64,000 bases of DNA from Asterella californica (Eukaryota > Streptophyta > Marchantiopsida > Marchantiales > Aytoniaceae): NCBI GenBank assembly GCA_036924285.1, contig JAYKYS010000001.1:8767501-8831500 (forward strand). The letters run 5' to 3'. A program made the translations under genes and the position numbers. Shown here one piece after another: positions 47,296-58,499 of this stretch (its first letter is position 1; each line of letters begins with the position of its first letter). The notes below the pieces were generated by a model. It was not told where the DNA came from. It worked only from the letters and a program-made list of their open reading frames with translations, and did not search any database.

Positions 47296-49409
47296 ATGGG
47301 GCAAGATGGAGTTTCTCCCGTCTCTTCCATAGGAGCTGCTACGTTCTGTGTGTTGGGAATGACACCGGGAGAAGGGGAGAACAGCTATGCCAAGAACTCA
47401 CATCTACAAGGAGCACTCATGCAGAAAATACTACCAACATTCTTTGACGCGATAAAGTCTATGACACTTCCGGATTCTGATGAGGTGTTCAGAATTGCAG
47501 ACCTCGGTTGCTCGTCAAGCCGTAACACCATAGCGAACGTGGAAGCAGTCATCGAGCAGGTGCGTGCGAGATACAGAGAAGAAGGAACGGGTGACTCTGT
47601 GCCGGAGATTCAAGTCTTCTTCCAAGACCTCCCCGCCAATGATTTCAATACGCTTTTCAAGCACCTGTTCTCCCAACCTAATTCAGATGACGAGAGCCTG
47701 CGGAATTATATGTGGGCAGCCGTTCCCGGTTCCTTCTATGATCGTCTCTTCCCAAAGTTGACAATCAACATCGCTACGTCGTTCTTTGCCCTTCACTGGC
47801 TCTCTAAGGTAAGAAAGGAACCCGAAGAATCTCTGCATTGATTTGAACTCATAGCTTCCATCATGCTTCTCAAGTAATGACAGTCCTTTAGATTTAGTAT
47901 TCTGTACGTCAGTGCTATGCTGCGATCCACCTTCGGCGCCATATTCAGCTGAAGCCTCAAAGCAGCAGATCATCGTAGCAGTACAAGCCAATCATACCGA
48001 CCACCAACTGTCCTGATCATGAGCGTCAGGTTCGTCTGCTCGATGAGAACGGTTTTGCACAGTCTGGGAATGGGTGGGGTCTCTTCTCTTCTTTGAACGT
48101 TTTGCTTGCAGCAAGAGAAAACACTTGCACTAAGACCATTATGGGACCCAGTTAGATGCGAGTCAGCTTGAATTGAAGTACCGAATTTGGTTGGTCTGAA
48201 AAGTTACATGTGAGCTTGAGCAGAAGTACTGGGACCTGGTGATCTGAAAGGCTAGCACATCTCATACAAGCGATTGGCGATTCCCCAGTTTTAGACACAA
48301 CTATCGGGTTGGGAGTGTGGTTCGTGTACATTCTCTAAAAAATTCTTTTGCATAATGCTGGGGATGAAAATGTAGATTGCTGTAAGTCACCCGGCTTGGA
48401 AACCGGGTGTGAATCTTCCTCTCCTTCTCTGTCTCTCTAATCAGCTTCTAGTCCCGTCCATTACCAGCACAGTAGTAGTGTACAATACTGCGGTGCACTC
48501 TAAGAACGCAGCAGTACGATGAGGTCTTTGTATAACAGTTGCTCCCGTTTTAAGTAGCTTGTTAGTAGCGTCAAAATGTCCAAGTCGTGGTTATTTTTCG
48601 AAGCGTACTAGAAGTGATGATTATGTAGTCGTAAGGTGATGGGACATGCTAGTAGCTTTGCAGGTTCCCAATGCTGTTCAAGATAGGGAGTCCCCCGCTT
48701 ACAATGGTGGGCACACGGACATCCATCGTTCAAGCTTGGCCACAGTCGAAGCCTATGCAGAGCAAGCGGACAAAGATCTGGACAACTTTCTCGCTGCCAG
48801 GGCACATGAGGTCGCACCCGGAGGGCTTATCTTTCTAGTACTCGGCGTACGGCAAACAGAAACATTCCCTTACAAATGGGATCCAGCGACTCATTTACAA
48901 GAGCAAGTGTGGAATGCCCTGGTGTTGGAGGTAATTTTGCGTCACAAATTTGATCTACTACATTCGATTGAAGTTCTTTAACAGCTCCAGCATACATTCT
49001 TTAGTTCACCAGAGTTGAAGTCAAGCTTTTGATTTGGTGTTAGCAGGGTTCAGTTAGTGAAGAATTGAGGGATTCCTATAATATTCCTTTCTACGCTCGT
49101 ACTTTGGAGGCGGTAAACAAGCAGTTGGAGAGGTACAGCTCTGTTTTCGAGGTGAAGAGAAAACAAGTATTATCGTCGGACTACGGTGGTCATCTTCTAG
49201 AAACTATGGGTGTTAGACAGTTTACTCGACTACGAGTTATGACCGACCGGGGAGTTTGTGCTGGTTCCTTTGAAGCATACTTCGGAAAGGCAGCGACTGA
49301 CCTCTTTTACGAAAGATGGGAACAAGCTCTTTGCGAACAAATGACACAATGGCACCAGGGTACAGCTAATAAAGCAGACATGCTTGCGCTTAGTCTGCTT
49401 AGAAAGTAG
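47296..49409 (+). CDS. SABATH-family S-adenosylmethionine-dependent carboxyl methyltransferase, three exons
   Basis: SABATH enzymes transfer methyl from S-adenosylmethionine to carboxyl groups (or, in some, ring nitrogens) of small molecules such as salicylate, jasmonate, indole acetate or cinnamate, in the cytosol. Exons are 47,296-47,808, 48,664-48,930 and 49,047-49,409, joined in phase 0 across clean GT-AG introns of 855 and 116 bp. The product is 380 residues, usual for the family. Visible motifs: GEGENSYAKNSHLQ (25-38), the SAM-binding IADLGCSSSRNT (67-78), FQDLPANDFN (109-118), VPGSFYDRLFP (143-153), ALHWLSK then VP (165-173), a SPAYNGG motif, and a family-typical C-terminus (SFEAYFGKAATDLFYERWE). 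No stop or frameshift was seen. An upstream in-frame ATG at 47,239 would add 19 residues. The substrate cannot be told from sequence alone. A SINE sits just upstream. Confidence 0.92.
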
Positions 49410-50839
49410 ATGAGGATGCAGTGCTGAAGGAAATAATCTTCTTACAGTCTGCTGCACATTCTCACTATGCGCTTACGAAGGTAGCTTCCATCCTGGTCTG
49501 CTCCTACGACATACCGTGAAAATCGCATGAGGAAGTTTTAATAGAGGTTCTTGTTGCTCCCAGTGTATGATAGCGGAAGCTTCATTTTCCTTCTCGTATT
49601 AGTGACCATCACCACCGCTGCCGGACTGACTCTGCCACCACCAGAATTTCGGAACAGACTTTGATCTAGCTAAGCTCGTTTGAATATGTACTCCTTCGAA
49701 TTTGTGTAATGTGTACGAGATGTTTCAAAGGAGAAAAGTAGGTGAGCCTACGGCAGATATAAGAGACTAACTCGGCCGAAGAGATTTCTGTTGAAAATTG
49801 ACTACTGGTGGAATAGGCTAAGGCAAAACTCTAAGTCACAATGGACCAGACCGTTTACGAAATAAACCGGTTGAAAAGGTCTTGAACTGTATTAGAAATT
49901 TGTTTTTTTCTTTTTTTAAATTTTATGTGATTATAAAATAATTATCTTGATAACTAAAGTTTTCAACTTACGTCCAAAACTTTTAATTCATATTTAGTAT
50001 GATTCAATGAAATTTATCGTTATCAGAATTTTGGAACTATGGAACAGAACCGCGTGAGGATCAATATTTTTGTGAACCAAACTAGTTAATAATCATTCAT
50101 GTAGATATTGAACCGTTTTAAAATCAAACCATTTATCAAAGTGTGACCTGGATCATTTTTGTATCGACCTCCCATTGAACCAAACTGTCACTATAGTTTG
50201 GTCCTGTCCAGTCTGGTTCGAGACTGAACCGGGTCAACTCCTAATTATAACAAAAAATGCAACTGAAGTCTAGTTCTGATAAATGAGAAACACAACACAA
50301 TGAATACCAAACAGATTATAAGACTCCATCATGCCGACAAAGGAGAATAAGCATGTCCAATGAACTTTGAGAACTTTTGCTCGTCAGCTATTATCGGAGA
50401 AGTATGTAAATGTTAAATAAATTTCATGAATATACCACCTGGATGAAAAGAATTGAAGTATTTTATAAATATTAACTGTTAGTCCATGTCTGGAAACGCA
50501 TGGAGACCCGGATATAAACCATAAGGCCTGAGTAGACTACCGTGCTGCTAAAGATACAAGTCAGGGAACCTTAATCAGTTTATACATTAATTTTAATCTA
50601 TTACCTAACTCTTCTGATAGGAAGGGTAGGTAATGATTAAACTCACAATAATATCTCTTCCTCTATCGATTGAAGGAGGAGGTGAATATGCACAGGTGCT
50701 CAATATGCATGGGTGAGTAACTAAGGAGAAAGAGGAACTCCAAGGTCCAAGCAACCAACATCCAAATGATAAAAGAAATTAAGACCAAACCTCTCTCTAC
50801 TCACTTACCGCTCTTAAAATATCATGCGCTGGTACATGA
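49410..50839. other. SABATH 3' flank and intergenic sequence
   Basis: The right part (about 50,340-50,720) is another copy of the dispersed repeat, including a hairpin at 50,595-50,638 (ATTACCTAACTCTTC paired with GAAGGGTAGGTAAT). No gene recognised. Confidence 0.45.
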
Positions 50840-51738
50840 AACTTCTAACCTACGTGATCAGGGAGTCTTCATCTACGCATAGGAGAAGACCGTGTGTGGA
50901 TTGGATTGTTGGTTTGGGTGTGGTGAGCGAGTTTGAGTCTCAGGGAGTTCATTTACGTCAGTTTTTTACAACCTGTGACCAAATTTTTTACGTGGTTTTG
51001 CAAGGGGAACTCCAAACAGCTTGTTTGGAGTCTCGTTGGGTTCAGGGTAGCTAGATCTATCTGCCAGAGAAGACGGATATCAGATCAAGCGATCCGTTTG
51101 AGCGGTTTTAAGCCGCAGGGAGGAGTTTTTGAAGGTTCGGTCACTTGAGACCAAAAACTGACGATATCTCGACTGTCGAGAGTTGGATCTGAAGATTTCT
51201 TGGACCAACAGAGTCAAGGAAGGAGACCCTATCGACATCTGAAGACCGTTTGACGAAAAGAGAAAATTCTTAGATAGACCTTTTTTGGTTCCTTCGCTAT
51301 GGATTTCGTCCTTTTGAGTTCGTTAGGGACCTAGTTGGTTATGTACGGCTTGTGGTCGCTAGCTTTAGCTAAAGGCTTGTACCTGGATGTGGTTTGGACT
51401 TGGGTTTCAGTCGTGTGATACTGATGCAGCTCTTTTTATTAGCAAAGGGAAGTTTTTCTTACTTTGAGCTACGCTTCGGTGGTTTTGGGTCAGGTTGAGA
51501 TTCAGAGGTTCATTTTAGGGGGTTTGAAGTAGGTTACAGACCGCTCTAGTCTGTTTCTCAGTTTTGCGTTCTTAGGGTGAAAGAACCGACAGTGTATATA
51601 CTTTGAGAGTTGGTATATATTGCAGCGCTCGTTTTTGTGGTTGTTTTTCTCTGTCTTGTCTTTGTTCAGCACACTACATCTCCACATCCAGGAACCTCAC
51701 ATTTTCCTGGATATCCTTCACGCAAACTCTGACACGAC
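50840..51738 (+). repeat. LTR-like repeat, copy 2, preceding a gag frame
   Basis: Homologous to 5,760-6,625 in the same orientation. It has a TATA region (GTGTATATACTTTG, about 51,592) and ends in ACGACA before TGGTGGTGAACTCGAC, which may be a primer binding site. A gag frame follows 80 bp later, supporting an LTR role. No second LTR for this element was found to the right. Confidence 0.6.
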
Positions 51739-51815
51739 AATGGTGGTGAACTCGACGTGAGGTATGGGGTGGAGATTTCTTCTATGTGCGAACTTTGAAG
51801 AAGAGATTGACAATC

Positions 51816-52857
51816 ATGAGTGGGGATGAGAAAGGTGATGGAGATGGAGCTAGTGGTTCAGGTGGGTTGCCGAGGTGCAGTTGGATTCGGCGACTACATT
51901 GATGTTCCAAGCTTTCACTATGTTCTTACGACAGCAACAATCTGATGAGCGGAAGGAAGCTTTGGCAACAAAGGCGCTACAAGCAGTTGGTTAGCAGGAT
52001 TGATCAGTTTGATGAGAGAAATGTCTCAAGATATCTGAGGCATTATGTGAAGGAGATGGAGCTAAACCGGGTCTCAGAAGATGAGATGATTGAGACATTT
52101 GAGTTAGCAACAACTACAAAGACTAGAGATCATGTTAAAATGCTAACGAAACATTTAAACAAGGATTGGGAGACGTTTGCTCGTGCTTTGATGAATGAGT
52201 ACTTCTTGGAGGACTCTGATTGAACCACCAAGAAATCATTCTTGGAGTGGGTTGAGCAACCAAGGAAGGGTTTACAAGCTACTGAGTTGCTCAGAGAGTT
52301 TGAGAAGTAATTTTCACGGCTGACTAGGATGGAGAAGTTCACACTGCAGTCCAACAAGACAGAGTTATTTCTTCGGGCTGCAGATGAGAAGTTGCAGGAG
52401 AAGCTAGAGATACTTCTGGAAGATTGGGAGGAGGACGATGGATTGACCAGTAGTTGGAAGAAGGTTGAGGAAGCTGTTGGTATGCTTACCAAGAAAGAGC
52501 GCAGACGAGAGAAGGTTCATGTTAGGAGACTAACAGCAACACCGGCTGCTGTAACATCTGTTCCTGTAGTCCGACCAGTGGTTCCTATTGCTAGACAGGT
52601 AGTACTAGTTGCTCCAGTTGTTCCAGTTGTTCCAGTTGTTCAAGCAGTTATAGTATCTCCGAAGAAGGATGATTCAAGTCTTGAGGAGATCATGCTTGGA
52701 ATATGAGACCTGCAGATCAAGCTCACAAGATTGGAGGAGCAAGGGTCGACAAGCGGAACGAAATCCGTTGACAAGCAAGGTTGGATCCAACGGTGTATTT
52801 GGTGCGATGGTACTGATCATCCACGTTGTCGTGATGTGAATCATTTCACATAGTAAA
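51816..52857 (+). pseudogene. Gypsy-like gag, broken
   Basis: Starts MSGDEKGDGDGASGSGG and continues after a frameshift near 51,900 with SATTLMFQAFTMFLRQQQSDERKEAL, then, after another shift, RIDQFDERNVSRYLRHYVKEME and the helical gag core. TGA and TAA stops lie near 52,220 and 52,309. A CX2CX4HX2C knuckle (CIWCDGTDHPRC) near 52,800 closes the frame. This long, acidic gag type is one I associate with retroelements of non-flowering plants (inference). No pol follows. Confidence 0.7.
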
Positions 52858-54212
52858 TGATTCACTTCTCTGTCAGGCGTTGGTCTCTCTGAGTGAAGTT
52901 AAGACCTCAGAGAAGTTTATTTTTGGAAGATGTTATATATTTTGAGTCTTAGTAGGTTGATTACCATGTCGATAGGATTTAAGCTCATGGGTTGTATTTG
53001 CGTGTCGTCCATGCACGCTTTCTAGCTGATTTAAGTTATCTTTTGGGGCTCCGTGTCGTTTTAGGTAGTTTAAGTTTTAAGCTGGTACTCTAGGGGGCTT
53101 GACGTGGTTGCCTATGAGTGTAGACAAGTTACCATGTGGTTTAAGGCACAAAAGGACAACGAAATGGAGCTATGAACTCTCATTGGTTCATTTTTGTCTT
53201 TTGTGTAACTCTAAGTTTAGAAACAGAGGTCTAAAGGAGATTTCGAGCAATTGGTGAGGATACTATGAAATCTGAGAGCACAGGGAGATAGAGCTCGTCG
53301 AGCCAAGCACTGTCAGTGAAATTCTTGATCGATTTGGATCAATAAACAAGGAGTTATGCCCAATTGAAGTTCGGATTGTGCCAAATCTGCATCACTTTTG
53401 TTGATTTTGGGGTTTTTGGTGTCAATTGCAGCAGAATTGAGGAAATCGCTTCAAAACTTCGTGGTCACGTTCACTGTCAGGAGGGCTACGACTGTCCAAA
53501 ACTTTTCGGATCATTTGAGTGACTGAGTAATTCAGGGCGGCCGCTAAAGCAGAGGGGGTCTGAAAAGCTCTTAATCTAGAGCAGCAACTTCATAGAAGGA
53601 GATCTGGAGTTCTGTGTACAGCCAGGAGACCCAACTTCACAGGAGTGGTCAGCAAGCTGTGTACTGCAAATCCTGTAAGAATTTTCACAAGTGATCGAGC
53701 CAATTCTCTGTTCTAGGTCGAAATAGCTGTCTGGGTATCAGAAATTGCCATAATTTCTCTACTCAGAAAGTTTCTACTCATATCTTAGTGCTCTGAATTG
53801 ATCTGAAGCTGAAACTTCGTATGTGTATCCAGTAGGATCTCATAACATGTAGGAGGAGTTCTGAAGTCTGAACCTTCACATATTTTTCAATCCTGAGTGT
53901 CAAAGTTCGCCATCTGATCTTATCATTGCTAGTTAAGTCTGAACTTTGCTTCCTGAACATATCAGAAGAGCCAAGAGACTTATATGAGTGTTTTTCAGTA
54001 TCACCTTGAGACCTGAAGCCTATCCTTTGAGTAAACCAGCCACAGCCTGAAACTCAACGCTTCTCTGAGTACATTGAACACAACCTTCAAGCTCATATCA
54101 CAGCCAGAAGGTTCGCCCTTCCCAGGAAGACTCTCAACCTGACATCAGGTGCTTCCACTGAGAGCTCTTGGGGTGATTGATTGAGAAGGTTGAGTTTACT
54201 ACAAGGAGAGAA
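52858..54212. other. Noncoding retroelement-like sequence
   Basis: No coding frame recognised. Its position between a gag and a second gag-like start suggests LTR or leader sequence, but I could not find a matching partner. Confidence 0.3.
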
Positions 54213-54319
54213 GATGGATCGCAAGAGCGCTACTGCTGCTACTTCTACGGCTGCTGCATCTACGTCTACTGTAGCACCTTCTGTAGCACTTGTGACTGCA
54301 GCGACCTCTGTACCTAGTC
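54213..54319 (+). pseudogene. Start of an unidentified retroelement ORF, cut by an LTR
   Basis: A frame opening MDRKSATAATSTAAASTSTV is Ala/Thr/Ser-rich, a composition common at the start of gag proteins. It is interrupted at 54,320, where the Gypsy 5' LTR begins, so that element probably inserted into it. Confidence 0.4.
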
Positions 54320-55226
54320 TGTAACGACCTATGTTACACATAGGAAGTTTGTCTATTAGTAAGGTGTTTAGTTCTAACTAAGTGTTGAGAATGTTTATTT
54401 GCTGCCAAAGTACTTTAAGGAGGTATCAAGTTAGTCATGACTAGCTAAAAGTTAGTTATGGTTAAACTTAGCTGTACTTTTGGCAGAATTCAGATATTTG
54501 CTAAAGAGTGAGCACTACTATCTTGTCATCTTGTCTAAAAGGTAGAAAGGAGGTGGAAAGTATCCCTTATCTCCTTTTTGACTTGATATTAGTGGTTGGA
54601 TTAAAGTTGTGGACTTTGTGGGCATTAAAAACAAGAAGAGATTCCATATGTTTTCTTTTTAGTGGGTCCTAGAGTAGAGGGGGGTGGAAATTCGAGATTC
54701 CTTGAGAATATTCCAGAATGCTTCTAGAAGTTGTTGACTTTGAAGGAATAAGCCCATGTGAAAAGGTAAAAAGCCCACGTGATTAATGCTTTTACCTTAA
54801 GTAATATCTTAGTAAAACCCAGTAAAAGTAGTTACGGCTGAGTTACCGGAAGGTACCAAAGTAAAAACCTAGAATGTATAAATAGAGGAGTAGAGAAGAG
54901 CTCCTCATCCTTGTTTTCACATCGTCGTAATGACAACTTGAGTAATATAGAGAGTGTGGGATATTTTTAGCATGTGAGAACTTGAGAGACGCCGTTAGAA
55001 TGGAGGATTTTAGTTGATGTGTTTAAAGAGATTTTTAGTTGATAAGTTTGTGGGTGTATGATTGAGTGAACTTAGCATTTTTCTCTTCAAGATTCATGGT
55101 GTGCTTCCATCAAAGCCATCAGAGGTGACCCCTGAGTGAGAGCCAGGCCCGACATTTGCAGATTCATCGGTGGCGATCGTGGAGGTTGAGAGATCGGGGG
55201 ATAGTTGAGATCGTGGAGGGTTTACA
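54320..55226 (+). repeat. 5' LTR of Gypsy element
   Basis: A 907-bp region starts TGTAACGACC and ends GTTTACA, directly before a primer-binding-site-like tract. It has a TATA box (TATAAATA, 54,878-54,885) followed by a plausible R region. No second copy occurs in the window, so the ends rest on the TG...CA termini and the adjoining primer site. Confidence 0.72.
54878..54885 (+). promoter_or_regulatory. TATA box in Gypsy LTR
   Basis: TATAAATA about 350 bp before the LTR end, where the transcription start of an LTR promoter is expected. Confidence 0.6.
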
Positions 55227-55230
55227 TTTT

Positions 55231-55249
55231 TGGTTCCGTTGCCGAGACC
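55231..55249 (+). promoter_or_regulatory. Primer binding site of Gypsy element
   Basis: TGGTTCCGTTGCCGAGACC follows the LTR end after four T residues. It resembles the TGGCGCCGTTGCC-type primer sites of plant Gypsy elements. Confidence 0.65.
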
Positions 55250-55529
55250 TCACTTGAAGGGATCATTGAAAATGTTTAGAGTTCAGTTCTATATTAGACA
55301 AAAAGAGATTATGAGAGAACACATGGAGAGAACGTTGAGAGGAGAGAGAGCTAACGCGATGTTAGCAACATTAGAACCTTCCGTGTATCCCGTAGTGATA
55401 TATGACGCGTTCGAAGTCATTCTTTACATCTTGTTCACTTAGAAAGGGTTTGAGGAGAGTTGAAAGAGGGTGCAACCAGAGTTGTAGAGAAAGGAGGAGA
55501 GAAAAGTTATTAGAGGAGAGAAATTTGTG

Positions 55530-55975
55530 AGTTTAGAAATTCTGCTCTCTGGAAAATTTGTACAGTCGCTGTCAACTTTTCTGTGAATTTTATTTTCCTG
55601 AGAAACTTTCCAGTGTTTTAGATTGGCTGATAAGCTATCTAGGACAAAAGAAATCATAGGAAAAAGTGGTCTAGAGAAGGAGCAATGAATTTTCAAAGTT
55701 GAGGGGTTTATTCGTGAGAGTTGAAGAATTCTGTTCTCTGGAAAAAGTTTACAGTTAGTGTCAGATTTTCTGTGAATTTTATTTTCCTGAGAAACTTTCC
55801 AGTGTTTTAGATTGGCTGATAAGCTATCCAGGACAAAAGAGATCATGAGAAGATGAGGTCTGAAGAGGGAGAAAGAATGTTTCAAAGTGGAGGGGGTTGA
55901 CAACCATGAGGGAAGTGAAAATATACAAATTTCAGTTCTCTGAAAATTTGTACAGTCATCACCATCTCTTCTGAT
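55530..55975. repeat. Tandem repeat of about 189 bp in the Gypsy leader
   Basis: Two long copies start near 55,540 and 55,729. They share an almost identical core (TCTGTGAATTTTATTTTCCTG at 55,580 and 55,769) through GGCTGATAAGCTATC. A third, partial copy starts near 55,930. A 208-residue minus-strand frame across them is repetitive for the same reason and is probably not a gene. Confidence 0.85.
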
Positions 55976-56563
55976 TAGGGAAGTTTCTGTTGGAACTTCA
56001 TGATTTAGTAGCTTGGAGGTTGAGCTACTGGAGATCACAAAAATCTTGGAAAGATCTCTTACCAACTAAGAGATATACGTTTCGGCATACAAGGAGGTCT
56101 TGAAGATACTTCATGAGGAATCCAATTCGAATGCCGAGGTGGAAGAAGAGACGTTTAGGAGTTCAAACAGAGACAGAGAAGCCCAAGTTAAGTATAGATG
56201 AGTTACGAACACGCATCTATAGCACTTGGGGTGCCCTCTTTATCCTATACCAAGAAGCTTCCGTGACCATTGGCACAGATTTGAAGAAAGCCGAGTTTAA
56301 AGCATCATTCACTGTGGAGGCCACGAATGCTTCTGGTGAAGTAGAGTTGGATCTTTACAAGAGTTCAAGATGTCTGTTGTGATTAGTACAAACGATGGTG
56401 AGGAAGATCATATCTGCGATAGTTAATTTAGATTAGATTTTATTTCGTGTATAGCATGTATAATACTCGATTTCCAATATAAAGCTCGGAAGAGTTAAGA
56501 AAGTGATGTAGAATTATTTTCCTCTATGATATTTTGTACACTTAATGGTTGAGAAGGTGCAAC
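55976..56563 (+). other. Gypsy leader, possible coding remnants
   Basis: Contains an 89-residue frame (56,113-56,382) and an overlapping one (SAYKEVLKILHEESNSNAEV) without recognisable domains. Likely pieces of an upstream ORF of the element. Confidence 0.3.
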
Positions 56564-57040
56564 ATGAGTGGAAATTCAAAAGATTGGAAAGTTAAACTTA
56601 GAAACCTTCCTCAAGGTTTAGATGTCATAGTAAGTGTCGGAGAAAGTTCGAGAGAGATTATCGTCGAGTTTGAAAATCCTAGTACTAAACCTCAAGTAGA
56701 ATCTTTGAGGAGAAGAGTAGAAACCGACTTGTGGTGTTATTTTTGTAGAGGGTTGGGACACAAAGTAGTGAATTGTCCAACTAGAATCAGAACCGAGAGA
56801 GCTAAAGGGAAGCAGGAGTTTACTGATTTAAGTCTTCGAGTGGGTCCATCGTCACCAACGCCAATTCATCTTCTAGGCGAAGATCCTTGTCCAAGTTGTG
56901 GAGTGGGTGATCTATCAAGAGGACACAAGTGCGTCGATGTGGCCGCCCTACTTACGTCAGTAGTCGAGAAGTTGGACGAGACTCAAAGAGCTGAGACGGA
57001 GAAGTTGTCGACTTCAAAAGAGGACTCGGCTGAGTTGTGA
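56564..57040 (+). CDS. Gypsy element accessory ORF with zinc knuckle, upstream of gag
   Basis: This frame of about 158 residues starts MSGNSKDWKVKL. It has a CX2CX4HX4C zinc knuckle (CYFCRGLGHKVVNC, about residues 63-76), and then a second Cys/His cluster (CPSCGVGDLSRGHKC, about 112-126). It ends in a short acidic helical tail (VVEKLDETQRAETEKL). The element's ordinary gag, with its own knuckle, starts 214 bp downstream in a separate frame. The role is unknown; nucleic-acid binding is inferred from the knuckles. Confidence 0.6.
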   Translation: MSGNSKDWKVKLRNLPQGLDVIVSVGESSREIIVEFENPSTKPQVESLRRRVETDLWCYFCRGLGHKVVNCPTRIRTERAKGKQEFTDLSLRVGPSSPTPIHLLGEDPCPSCGVGDLSRGHKCVDVAALLTSVVEKLDETQRAETEKLSTSKEDSAEL

Positions 57041-57253
57041 TGGAGATCGTCATTCGGATGGTGGAGAAGACGGTGATGCGACTCAAGCTCATGATTACCT
57101 TAGGAGAAGAGATGGCACAAGAGGTGTTGTTACAACCATTTCCTTTCATTTTATCTATGGTAGATTATTCACGAATGGAATTGGTGATGTTCGTACTCTT
57201 TTAGCGAGTAGTTATTGCACAAAAATTAGAAGGGTAGAAAGAATAGTTACAAG

Positions 57254-58340
57254 ATGGGGAAGTTACCAGTGTTTCATGGGAAAGACAATGAAGATGTAGA
57301 ACCATTTGTACGAGACTTCAAAAGGGGTTGCATCGGAAACAACGTGAGAAGGAAGGAAGAATGAGTGTTGTTACTGCTAGAGTTTTTAGAAGATTTTGCT
57401 CTTACGTGGTATGAAGACTGAGTGTAGAGTCAAACACCTGGTGCAGTTGAGGACACATGAGAGACGTTGAGTAATGCACTCATCGAAGAATTTCTTCCAG
57501 AAGAGAGTTATGAGAAGCTCATGGTGGAGCTTACTCATTTGAAGCAACGAGACGACGAGAAAGTTTGGCAATATGCCGAAAGGGTGGATAAGTTGGAGCA
57601 ACGGTTTCGAACGATCTTACGAAAGAGTGGAGACAATGTGGAGTTAACGATGGCGGGGATTGGAGCAGTGTTGACCAAGAACTTGGTGGGAGGGTTGAGG
57701 CCTTCAATTCGAACCCAAGTGAGGTACGAGAAGCCAGCAACCAAAGCGGAGGCCATCAAGATTGCGACAAATATGGAAGAGAGTTTGGATGAAGGAGATA
57801 TCATCCAACCTCATCATGTTGCTCTGGTGTCAACTCTGACGCCTAGTGTAGCCACAACGATCGCACCTGCACCATCATAATTGGTGATTGCTTCAACGTC
57901 AGCTCCTACTCCAACGGTGGTGCCAAGACCGTTTGTCCCAACAACGATGTCTACTGCCACCTCTGATTTTCATGCCGAGCTGAAGAGCATCACCGATACT
58001 CTTGCGGATCTCAAGATAAACGTGGTACAGTTACGAGAATGGAGGAACAAAGGTGGAGGAGGAGGTCAAAGAGGTTACGACAACAATCCCAATCGAGGAA
58101 ATCAAGGTAACTTTGGAGGCAACCAAGGTAACTTTGGAGGAATCACTTGTTGGACGTGTGGAGGTTCTCATTTTCAGCGAAATTGTCCTAACAACGGAGC
58201 AAGAGGTGCCGAAGCTGTCAGAATGATGTGGGTGGAGGAAATCCATCACATGGACGGGACAAGGGGGTGGCTACTATCGATGTCGTGCGAGATCCCATCT
58301 ACGAGAAAGGAGAGAGTTCAAACTCTTCTCATGCACCGGT
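57254..58340 (+). pseudogene. Gypsy gag
   Basis: Starts MGKLPVFHGKDNEDVEPFVRD, a typical gag opening. TGA stops follow RKEE and YED, with others in the next 80 bases. The long frame from 57,467 carries the gag core (LPEESYEKLMVELTHLKQRDDE, and GGLRPSIRTQVRYEKP). A stop follows APAPS, then a Gly/Asn-rich stretch and the knuckle CWTCGGSHFQRNC near 58,149-58,187. The frame then shifts before protease. Confidence 0.85.
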
Positions 58341-58499
58341 GGAGCTTTTAGCTCAAGAAAGGAAAAGAACTTAATTTTCTGATGAACCGGTTTTCATGGA
58401 AGAGTCAGCAAGTAGAAGTACTCGTTCGAGTAATGTTTCGAGTACACCAAGGGAACCAAGAAAGAAGTTGGGGATGGCAAATTTCATCATTTCATCTTC

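Noticed and set aside
47683..47991. 102-residue minus-strand frame
   Set aside because: Antisense to SABATH exon 1 and intron 1; no domain.
55439..56065. 208-residue minus-strand frame
   Set aside because: Its length and internal repetition come from the 189-bp tandem repeats of the Gypsy leader.
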